Shown here piece after piece: positions 1 through 5,046 of a stretch of DNA of 5,046 nucleotides (the first letter of the stretch is position 1; every line of letters begins with the position of its first letter). The notes under the pieces are model-generated. The model worked only from the letters and a program-made list of their open reading frames with translations, searched no databases and was not told the origin of the DNA. Origin of the DNA: Acidimicrobiaceae bacterium. Lineage in GTDB: Bacteria > Actinomycetota > Acidimicrobiia > Acidimicrobiales > RAAP-2. The stretch covers positions 271 through 5,316 of the forward strand of contig PLXU01000045.1 in assembly GCA_003151555.1 (NCBI GenBank), read 5' to 3'. The translations under genes were made by a program, and so were the position numbers.

Positions 1-935
1 CGCTGCTCAATCGTGGCACCTATGAAAAAGACACGGACTTGGTCGGTGGGTGGCCCCGGATTGAGGTGGTGGACCGGCGACTGAGCGATCCGCGCGACGG
101 CGCGCTGTCCGCGGCGTCACTCGATGCGGCGCACCGCGCCCTGGCCAGGGACGAGCCGGTCGCGGTGTGCGTGGTGCTGCAACGTTTGGGCACCGGTCGC
201 TTGATGGCCTGTACCAAGTGCGGCGAATTGGCGCGCTGCGAGCAGTGCGGCCAGGCGGAAGAGGAGATGGGTGAACAACTGGCCTGTCGCGAGGGCCACG
301 AGCCGCGGGCCAATTTCTGTCGCCACTGCGGCGCGACGAATCTCAAGCGAGTGCGCGTGGGCGTGACGACGTTGGCCCGCGACGTCGCGGCGCAGCTCTC
401 CCAGCCAGTCACGGAAGTAACGGCGGCCACCGACGCGGCGGCGCCGATCGCCCGAGTGGTGGTGGGCACCGAGGCGATCTGGCAGCGCGTGCGGCGCTGC
501 ACACTGTTGATCTTCGTGGACGTCGATCAGTATCTGTTGGCGCCGCGCGAGTCGTCGCGCCGGGCCGCGATCACGGCCGTGGGCAAGGCGGGCCGACTCG
601 TCGGGTCGCGTCGCGAGGGCCGCGGTGAGGTGATCGTGCAGACGCGCCGCGGCGAGGACCTCGTGCTCAGCGCGTTGCGTCACGCTCGATTCGAAGAGAT
701 CGTCGCCGACGACGTCGCCACCGCGCAGATTCTCATGTTGGCGCCCTACGGCGCGACCGCCGACGTATCGGGCGAAGGGGCGCAGCAGTTCGTCGCGGGC
801 CTCATCAGTGCCCGGGTGAGTGCGCAGGCGACGGCGCAGGGATTCGTGGTGCGCGCCAAGGACGTGACGACGCTTACGCGCGCGTTGCGTGAGGCCCCAC
901 GCCCGACGGCCAAAGTACGCGTGGCGGTGCAGTAG
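1..935 (+). CDS. priA: Primosomal protein N' (PriA), actinobacterial helicase-dead type, C-terminal part
   Basis: This is the last 310 codons of a gene that enters from the left edge (first full codon at 3, stop TAG at 933-935). PriA recognises stalled or recombination-derived forks and starts replisome reloading. Seen: the VVDRR segment, then a zinc-ribbon region with CTKC (210-221), CEQC (237-248), a lone Cys (285-287) followed by His (297-299), and CRHC (318-329). Next come VGTEAIWQRV, DVDQYLLAPR and AVGKAGRLVGSR, which sit where helicase PriA has motif V (GTQM.AKGHDFP) and motif VI (Q.AGRAGR). The replacement of both motifs matches actinobacterial PriA, a family known to lack detectable helicase motifs, so ATP-driven unwinding is unlikely. 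The third zinc pair is unusual: Cys-x3-His replaces Cys-x2-Cys. The N-terminal DNA-binding part lies outside the window. The family is clear, but activity cannot be judged from this fragment. Confidence 0.9.
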   Translation, partial: LLNRGTYEKDTDLVGGWPRIEVVDRRLSDPRDGALSAASLDAAHRALARDEPVAVCVVLQRLGTGRLMACTKCGELARCEQCGQAEEEMGEQLACREGHEPRANFCRHCGATNLKRVRVGVTTLARDVAAQLSQPVTEVTAATDAAAPIARVVVGTEAIWQRVRRCTLLIFVDVDQYLLAPRESSRRAAITAVGKAGRLVGSRREGRGEVIVQTRRGEDLVLSALRHARFEEIVADDVATAQILMLAPYGATADVSGEGAQQFVAGLISARVSAQATAQGFVVRAKDVTTLTRALREAPRPTAKVRVAVQ

Positions 936-999
936 CGAGGCTGCTCGCGGTGTTGGTCCCTCGGGCCCCTGACGCTTCCAAAAGTGCGTTGGCGATCGT

Positions 1000-1018
1000 T
1001 CGAGCGGGGGTCGAGCGG
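1000..1018 (+). repeat. Tandem 8-bp direct repeat TCGAGCGG ahead of the def promoter
   Basis: TCGAGCGG occurs at 1000-1007 and again at 1011-1018, with identical bases and an 11-base period, close to one helical turn. The second copy ends directly against the proposed -10 box at 1019. The spacing and place would suit a protein binding one DNA face at the promoter, but short GC-rich repeats also arise by chance. No regulator is identifiable. Confidence 0.4.
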
Positions 1019-1031
1019 TATCGTAGAGGGG
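1019..1031 (+). promoter_or_regulatory. Probable leaderless promoter of def(-fmt)
   Basis: TATCGT at 1019-1024 fits the actinobacterial -10 pattern TANNNT. Six bases later comes GTG at 1031, so transcription would start at or next to the start codon. AGAGGG lies directly against the GTG, too close to act as a normal Shine-Dalgarno site, which also favours a leaderless message. No convincing -35 box is visible at 16-18 bases. The same geometry recurs before rpe. Confidence 0.5.
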
Positions 1032-1570
1032 TGAGTATCCTACCCATTCGCTTTTACGGGGACCCCGTATTGAACGAGGTCACCACCGAAATAGACGACA
1101 TTGACGGTCGTATCGCGGCCCTTGCGGAGTCGATGATTGAGACGATGTACGAGGCGCCCGGCGTGGGACTGGCCGCCAATCAGATCGGTGTGCAGAAGCG
1201 AATGTTCGTCTACGACCAGGGTGACGGCGACGGTGCGTTCGTGGTGATCAATCCCACCATTGTCGAGACCGATGGCGAATGGACGTTCCAGGAGGGCTGC
1301 CTGTCGGTGCCGGGGCTGAGTTGGGAGATAACGCGCGCCAATTCGGTGCACCTGATTGGCTACGACCTGGAGGGCAACGAGCTCGACATTGAGACCGACG
1401 AGTACGAGGGACGAATCTTCCAGCACGAAACGGATCACCTCAACGGGATGCTTTTGATCGATCGTCTCGACGCCGATCAACGCCGCGAGGCGAAGATTCT
1501 GCTGCGCGAACAGCGACTGCAGATCGCCGCGAACGACCCCGACGGCTTACATCGCCTCTTTGGCGAATAG
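1031..1570 (+). CDS. def: Peptide deformylase
   Basis: Def removes the N-formyl group from the starting methionine of new proteins in the cytosol and releases formate. From the GTG at 1031 the protein has 179 residues, normal for bacterial Def. All three family motifs are present: GVGLAANQIG (44-53), EGCLS (88-92) and QHETDHLNG (131-139). The expected metal ligands are Cys90, His132 and His136, with Glu133 as the catalytic acid. The reading frame stays open 27 codons further up, to a GTG at 950. That extension is not Def-like, and SILPIRFYGDPVL directly after 1031 is the usual N-terminus, so 1031 is preferred. The stop codon abuts the ATG of fmt, which performs the opposite reaction, so the two are almost certainly co-transcribed and may be translationally coupled. 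Transcription probably starts at the -10 box at 1019-1024. Confidence 0.96.
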   Translation: MSILPIRFYGDPVLNEVTTEIDDIDGRIAALAESMIETMYEAPGVGLAANQIGVQKRMFVYDQGDGDGAFVVINPTIVETDGEWTFQEGCLSVPGLSWEITRANSVHLIGYDLEGNELDIETDEYEGRIFQHETDHLNGMLLIDRLDADQRREAKILLREQRLQIAANDPDGLHRLFGE

Positions 1571-2446
1571 ATGCGTCTCGCCTTCCTAGGCACGCCCGAG
1601 GCGTCCATTGTCTCGCTGCGCGCGTTGGTGCGGGCCGGGCACGACGTGGCGATCGTGATCACCCGACCGGATCGCCGTCGCGGTCGCGGCGGCGAGCTCT
1701 CCGCGAGCCCCGTCAAGTTGGCGGCGCGGGAGTTGGGACTGCGCGTCAGCGATCAGATTGGTGACCTCGACGGCCTCGGTCTCGAGTGCGGAGTGGTCGT
1801 GGCCTATGGGGCCCTGATACGCGCCGCGGTGCTCGAGCGAGTGCCGATGTTAAACGTGCATTTCTCGCTCCTGCCCCGCTGGCGAGGCGCCGCACCGGTT
1901 GAGCGGGCCATCCTGGCCGGTGACGAGGTGACGGGGGTGAGCGTCATGTCATTGGAGGTGGCCCTCGACACGGGACCCGTGCACCTCGCACGGCCCCTCG
2001 CGGTCGGTGAAAGGACCGCGAGCGAGTTGACCCGTGAGCTGGCGAACTTGGGTGCCGCGGCCCTGATTGAAGTTCTCGCGTCGCCTGAACTGATGTCCAG
2101 TCCCCGCGCCCAGGCGGGCTCCGCGACGTACGCCGAGAAATTGACGACGGAGACGTACCACTTGGTGCCGGCGATGGATCGGGTGACGATGCTGCGCACG
2201 GTTCGCCTCGAACGGGCCTTTGCGTTCGTCAACGGGCGACGCCTGCGTGTACTGCGCGCGCACGCTGACGCCATGACGCACCGAGGGATGGGCACGCTGC
2301 AAGTGCGCGAAGGCAACATCTATCTCGTGGGCGCAGACGGGGCAATTGCGCTCGATGACGTGCAGCGCGAAGGCGCGAAGGCCATGCCGGCTTCGGCGTG
2401 GTGGGCCGGGGCGCGTCTCGACGGCGTCGACGTGAGATGGTCGTAG
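1571..2446 (+). CDS. fmt: Methionyl-tRNA formyltransferase
   Basis: Fmt transfers a formyl group from 10-formyltetrahydrofolate to Met-tRNA(fMet), giving the initiator tRNA. The N-terminal formyltransferase domain (about 1-180) shows FLGTPEAS (5-12), the basic loop around RPDRRRGRGGELSASPVK (32-49), VVAYGALI (76-83) and NVHFSLLPRWRGAAP (95-109). The catalytic trio is Asn95, His97 and Asp133, the last within LDTG. The C-terminal OB-like tRNA-binding domain starts near ATYAEKL (185-191) and ends with a VQREGAKAM stretch. At 291 residues it is somewhat shorter than the roughly 315 of E. coli Fmt, mostly through a lean C-terminal domain. The ATG at 1571 follows the def stop with no gap and no clear Shine-Dalgarno site, which suggests translation by coupling to def. 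The rsmB (fmu) gene that follows fmt in many Actinobacteria is not here. Confidence 0.96.
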   Translation: MRLAFLGTPEASIVSLRALVRAGHDVAIVITRPDRRRGRGGELSASPVKLAARELGLRVSDQIGDLDGLGLECGVVVAYGALIRAAVLERVPMLNVHFSLLPRWRGAAPVERAILAGDEVTGVSVMSLEVALDTGPVHLARPLAVGERTASELTRELANLGAAALIEVLASPELMSSPRAQAGSATYAEKLTTETYHLVPAMDRVTMLRTVRLERAFAFVNGRRLRVLRAHADAMTHRGMGTLQVREGNIYLVGADGAIALDDVQREGAKAMPASAWWAGARLDGVDVRWS

Positions 2447-2449
2447 GCC

Positions 2450-2461
2450 GGCAGCGCTGCC
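2450..2461. repeat. Perfect 12-bp palindrome in the rpe promoter region
   Basis: GGCAGCGCTGCC reads the same on both strands. It lies in the 29-base fmt-rpe gap, two bases upstream of the proposed rpe -10 box, where the -35/-10 spacer would be. A dimeric repressor site is one reading. It has no loop and no T-run after it, so it is not a standard intrinsic terminator. Short GC-rich palindromes do occur by chance. Confidence 0.4.
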
Positions 2462-2463
2462 CA

Positions 2464-2476
2464 TAGGCTGAAATTG
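2464..2476 (+). promoter_or_regulatory. Probable leaderless promoter of rpe-ribD-ribBA
   Basis: TAGGCT at 2464-2469 fits TANNNT, and six bases (GAAATT) separate it from the GTG start of rpe at 2476. There is no Shine-Dalgarno sequence ahead of that GTG, as expected for a message that begins at its start codon. No clear -35 hexamer is visible. The spacing is identical to that of the def promoter. Confidence 0.5.
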
Positions 2477-3165
2477 TGACTTTCATTGACGCCGGCCCCA
2501 CGGGTTCTCTTCGCGTGGCGCCCTCCATATTGGCGGCGGATTTTGGCTCATTGGCCCACGCCGTGCAGGTGATTGACGCGCAAACCGACTGGCTGCACGT
2601 CGACGTCATGGATGGCCACTTCGTGCCGAACGTATCGATCGGACCGCCGGTCGTCGCGTCGCTGCGCAAGTACAGCGATCGATTTTTCGACTGCCACCTG
2701 ATGATGAGTGAGCCCGGCCGCTACCTGGAGGCCTTCGCCGAGGCCGGGGCCGACGGATGCACCGTGCACGTAGAAGTGGGTGGCACGGCGGCGCTCATCG
2801 ACGACGCGCGCTCGTTGGGACTTCGCATCGGGCTGGCGGCCAACCCCGACACGCCCTACGAGCGGGTGGCCCCGTTCCTCGGCGATATCGATCTGCTGCT
2901 GCTGATGACCGTCTTTCCCGGCTTCGGGGGACAGTCATTCATGGGCGACGTGATGAGCAAGGTTGTCTGGGCGCGAAGTGAGATTGACGCCAACTCGTTG
3001 GCCGTCGACATCGAGGTGGACGGCGGCATCGATCTTCAGTCGGCGCCGGTGGTGGTGCGCGCGGGGGCCAACGTGCTGGTGGCCGGCTCGGCGATCTTCT
3101 CACGACCCGATCCCCTCGAGGCGGCCACCGCGCTGCGCACCGCGGCCCTCGCCGGTCGCTCGTAA
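2476..3165 (+). CDS. rpe: Ribulose-phosphate 3-epimerase
   Basis: Rpe interconverts D-ribulose 5-phosphate and D-xylulose 5-phosphate in the pentose phosphate pathway. The 229-residue TIM-barrel protein has normal family length and shows APSILAADF (15-23), HVDVMDGHFVPN (41-52), DCHLMMSEP (72-80), MTVFPGFGGQSF (144-155), VDGGI (181-185) and an AGSAIF phosphate-binding turn near the C-terminus. The expected metal ligands are His41, Asp43, His74 and Asp182; Asp43 and Asp182 are the acid-base pair. The GTG at 2476 is chosen because the next in-frame GTG (2515) would cut into the first barrel strand. The stop TAA shares its last base with the ATG of ribD, so the two are tightly coupled. Ribulose 5-phosphate is also the substrate of the RibB half of RibBA downstream, which gives a metabolic reason for the grouping. 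Confidence 0.96.
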   Translation: MTFIDAGPTGSLRVAPSILAADFGSLAHAVQVIDAQTDWLHVDVMDGHFVPNVSIGPPVVASLRKYSDRFFDCHLMMSEPGRYLEAFAEAGADGCTVHVEVGGTAALIDDARSLGLRIGLAANPDTPYERVAPFLGDIDLLLLMTVFPGFGGQSFMGDVMSKVVWARSEIDANSLAVDIEVDGGIDLQSAPVVVRAGANVLVAGSAIFSRPDPLEAATALRTAALAGRS

Positions 3166-4148
3166 TGATCAGCAACGCCGACCTCATGTTGCTGGCCGTG
3201 GAGGGCGGGGAAAAGGCCCGCTACCACGCGCCGCCCAATCCCTGGGTGGGGGCTTTGATCGTGGGCGAGCACGGTGAGGTGATCGCTGAAGGTCACACGC
3301 AAGTACCGGGCGAGGCCCACGCCGAGATCGTGGTCCTACGTCGCGCGGGCGAGCGGACCCGGGGCGCCACCATGATCGTCACGCTCGAACCGTGCTGTCA
3401 CGTGGGCCGTACGGGCCCGTGCACCGACGCCATCATCGCGTCCGGTATCAGGCGCGTCATTGTGGGCATCATCGACCCCGATCCGCGAGTGGCCGGTCAG
3501 GGGGTGGCGTTGTTGCGCGCGTCGGGCGTCGACGTGGAAGTGGGTATTGAAGCCGACGTCGTGCGCGCCCAACTGGCACCCTATCTCTGGCACCGCATCA
3601 CGGGCCGGCCCTACGTGGTGGCCAAGTTCGCCTCGACCCTCGACGGGGTGGTGGCCATGGCCGACGGCACCAGTAAGTGGATCACCTGCGAAGCGGCCCG
3701 GCGCGACGCGCACGTCGTGCGCGCGCAGAGCCAGGCCATCATCGTGGGCGCCGGCACGGTGCGCAGCGACGATCCCGAACTCACGGCCCGATTAGACGAC
3801 ATCGTGCTCGAACCGCTGCGCGTGGTGCTCGGCACCGCGCCCGAAGGCGCGCGGGTTCGACCCTGCCTGGAACGTAGCGGCGACCTCGGATCCATCCTGG
3901 ACGAATTGGCCCAGCACGACGTGATCCAGGTGCTCGTCGAAGGTGGTCCGACCACCTTGAGCGCCTTTTTCGCCGCCGGTCTGGTCAACCACGTGGTCTG
4001 GTACCAGGCGGCAGCGTTCGGTGGCGCCGACGGCACAACGGGGGCACTCAAAAGCCTCTCGACGTCAACAATTGACCAACTTCGCCGGGGAAGACTGGTG
4101 GACGTTCGCCGCATCGGCGAAGATATACGTATAGACGTGGAGGTCTGA
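3165..4148 (+). CDS. ribD: Bifunctional riboflavin biosynthesis deaminase/reductase RibD
   Basis: RibD takes the GTP cyclohydrolase II product, deaminates its pyrimidine ring and reduces the ribosyl side chain with NADPH, giving 5-amino-6-ribitylaminouracil 5'-phosphate. The N-terminal deaminase domain (about 1-145) has PPNPWVGA (23-30), HAE (52-54) and EPCCHVGRTGPC (75-86). The zinc ligands are His52, Cys77 and Cys86, and Glu54 is the proton shuttle. The reductase domain (about 148-327) has KFASTLDG (154-161), SKWIT (170-174), VGAGTVRSDDPELTAR (194-209) and VEGGP (258-262). At 327 residues it is shorter than E. coli RibD (367), with the shortening between LRVVLG (219-223 region) and VEGGP, where the reductase is compact. 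The ATG at 3165 overlaps the rpe stop by one base and has no clear Shine-Dalgarno site. The stop TGA overlaps the ribBA start by one base. Both active sites look intact. Confidence 0.95.
   Translation: MISNADLMLLAVEGGEKARYHAPPNPWVGALIVGEHGEVIAEGHTQVPGEAHAEIVVLRRAGERTRGATMIVTLEPCCHVGRTGPCTDAIIASGIRRVIVGIIDPDPRVAGQGVALLRASGVDVEVGIEADVVRAQLAPYLWHRITGRPYVVAKFASTLDGVVAMADGTSKWITCEAARRDAHVVRAQSQAIIVGAGTVRSDDPELTARLDDIVLEPLRVVLGTAPEGARVRPCLERSGDLGSILDELAQHDVIQVLVEGGPTTLSAFFAAGLVNHVVWYQAAAFGGADGTTGALKSLSTSTIDQLRRGRLVDVRRIGEDIRIDVEV
4124..4133. repeat. AT-rich 10-bp palindrome at the ribD 3' end
   Basis: TATACGTATA is a perfect palindrome 14 bases before the ribBA start, inside the last codons of ribD. 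It is markedly AT-rich for this DNA and uses two ATA isoleucine codons close together. It could be an operator or a -10-like element for ribBA, but no -35 box stands at a suitable distance and neither frame position gives a full TANNNT match. Function is not shown. Confidence 0.3.
4139..4143 (+). promoter_or_regulatory. Shine-Dalgarno site of ribBA
   Basis: GGAGG ends four bases before the ATG at 4148. It is the only strong ribosome binding site seen ahead of any start codon in the window and fixes the ribBA start. ribBA may therefore be translated partly independently of ribD despite the TGATG overlap. Confidence 0.7.
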
Positions 4149-5046
4149 TGTCGTTAGCACGAATCGAAGAAGCAATCGCTCAACTGCGCCGTGGCGGCAT
4201 GGTGGTGGTTGTCGACGACGAGGACCGCGAGAACGAAGGCGACCTGATCATGGCCGCCGACGCGGTGACGCCTGAGAAGATCGCCTTTTTCCTCGCCCAC
4301 ACCTCGGGACTGATCTGCGTGCCCCTCACGCCGGAACGGGTCCAGCACCTCGACCTCCCCCTGATGGTCACCAACAACACCGAAATCCAGCGCACCGCCT
4401 TCACGGTGAGCGTCGACTACCGGCACGGGACCACCACCGGCATCTCGGCGTCGGATCGGGCGGCCACCATCAAGGCACTGGCCGACCCCCATCTCCGGCC
4501 GTCCGATCTCAGCCGACCCGGGCACATCTTCCCCCTCCGGTACCGACCGGGGGGCGTGCTCAAGCGGGCCGGTCACACCGAGGCGGCCGTCGACCTGGCC
4601 CGTGCGGCGGGGATGTCCCCGGCCGGCGTCCTGTGCGAGGTGGTCAACGAGGACAAGACGGGAATGGCCCGACTGCCCGAGTTGGAGGTCTTCGCCGAGA
4701 AGCACGGGCTCCTCCTGATCTCCATCGCCGACCTCATCCGCTACCGCCGGCACAAGGACAAGCTGGTCCGCCGCATCGCCGATGCCAGGATCCCCACCGA
4801 CTACGGCGAATTCACCGTCTACGCCTACGAATCCGTGCTGGACGGAGAGCATCACGTGGCCCTGGTCAAGGGCGACATCGCCGGCCAGGCCAACACGCTG
4901 GTCCGGGTGCACAGCGAGTGCCTCACCGGAGACGTGTTTGGCTCCCAGCGCTGTGACTGCGGGCCGCAGCTCCAAGTCGCTCTGGAGAGGATCGCCGCCG
5001 AGGGCGCCGGCGTCATCGTCTACCTGCGCGGGCACGAGGGCCGCGG
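4148..5046 (+). CDS. ribBA: RibBA: DHBP synthase / GTP cyclohydrolase II, 5' part
   Basis: The gene runs off the right edge after 299 full codons. The RibB domain (about 1-200) makes 3,4-dihydroxy-2-butanone 4-phosphate and formate from ribulose 5-phosphate. It shows DDEDRENEGDLI (23-34), HTSGLICVPL (51-60), RHGTTTGISASDR (92-104), RPGHIFPL (123-130), GHTEAAVDL (142-150) and EVVNEDKTGMAR (164-175). Glu28 and His143 are the likely metal ligands. The RibA domain begins near 205 and should open GTP, releasing formate and pyrophosphate. Its zinc site is visible as HSECLTGD (255-262) and RCDCG (268-272), giving Cys258, Cys269 and Cys271, followed by YLRGHEGR at the edge. About 100 or more residues should be missing, including the catalytic Tyr/Arg region. 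The ATG overlaps the ribD stop and has a GGAGG site. Codon choice differs from the upstream genes: all 17 Ile codons are ATC and only one of 30 Leu codons is TTG. Confidence 0.95.
   Translation, partial: MSLARIEEAIAQLRRGGMVVVVDDEDRENEGDLIMAADAVTPEKIAFFLAHTSGLICVPLTPERVQHLDLPLMVTNNTEIQRTAFTVSVDYRHGTTTGISASDRAATIKALADPHLRPSDLSRPGHIFPLRYRPGGVLKRAGHTEAAVDLARAAGMSPAGVLCEVVNEDKTGMARLPELEVFAEKHGLLLISIADLIRYRRHKDKLVRRIADARIPTDYGEFTVYAYESVLDGEHHVALVKGDIAGQANTLVRVHSECLTGDVFGSQRCDCGPQLQVALERIAAEGAGVIVYLRGHEGR

Noticed and set aside
935..948. Small hairpin GCGAG-GCTG-CTCGC at the priA stop codon as a terminator
   Set aside because: The stem is only 5 bp, overlaps the stop codon and has no T-run after it, so it is too weak to call an intrinsic terminator.
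989..994. TTGGCG as the -35 box of the def promoter
   Set aside because: The spacer to TATCGT would be 24 bases, well outside the working range.
2447..2475. FMN riboswitch (RFN element) ahead of the rib genes
   Set aside because: The gap is only 29 bases, far too short for the RFN fold, and none of its conserved segments are visible. The 95-base gap before def also lacks them.
4072..4077. TTGACC as a -35 box for an internal ribBA promoter
   Set aside because: It is close to TTGACA, but no TANNNT hexamer lies 16-18 bases downstream; the AT-rich palindrome is 46 bases away.
4154..5035. Long antisense open frame opposite ribBA
   Set aside because: It is a shadow frame of GC-rich coding DNA. 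The + strand carries clear RibB and RibA motifs, and the antisense translation is low-complexity Gly/Asp/Val-rich with no recognisable domain.
1..5046. A novel defence, mobile or biosynthetic system
   Set aside because: All six genes are recognised conserved housekeeping enzymes filling almost the whole window, with no unassigned coding space, transposase, array or accessory gene.

Overview
This is a compact housekeeping stretch from a high-GC bacterium with every gene on the + strand. In order it holds the 3' end of priA, def, fmt, rpe, ribD and the 5' part of ribBA. The order priA - (def) - fmt - rpe - ribD - ribBA resembles the cluster known from Actinobacteria such as Mycobacterium. The PriA fragment is of the actinobacterial type that has lost its helicase motifs. 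TANNNT -10 boxes six bases ahead of GTG starts also fit that phylum. I infer an actinobacterium, possibly a class Acidimicrobiia lineage, but the class cannot be settled from this window alone.

Layout: priA runs in from the left edge and stops at 935. A 95-base gap follows, with an 8-bp direct repeat and a probable leaderless promoter, leading to def (1031-1570). The fmt gene (1571-2446) abuts def with no gap. A 29-base gap holds a perfect 12-bp palindrome and a second leaderless-type promoter, and leads to rpe (2476-3165). The ribD gene (3165-4148) overlaps rpe by one base, and ribBA (4148 to beyond the right edge) overlaps ribD by one base. There is no gene-free stretch longer than 100 bases and no RNA gene, mobile element or CRISPR array. 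The layout suggests two transcription units, def-fmt and rpe-ribD-ribBA. Read-through between them remains possible because I see no terminator.

How the genes work together: Fmt formylates initiator Met-tRNA and Def removes the formyl group from the new protein. Rpe interconverts ribulose 5-phosphate and xylulose 5-phosphate. The RibB half of RibBA uses ribulose 5-phosphate for the four-carbon riboflavin precursor, while the RibA half opens GTP and RibD carries out the next two steps. The rsmB gene (usual between fmt and rpe) and ribE (riboflavin synthase, usual between ribD and ribBA) are absent from their expected places.

I found no undescribed system. The points most worth a second look are the matching leaderless promoter geometry before def and rpe, the repeat and palindrome beside those promoters, an altered zinc-ligand pattern in PriA, and a codon-usage shift in ribBA.
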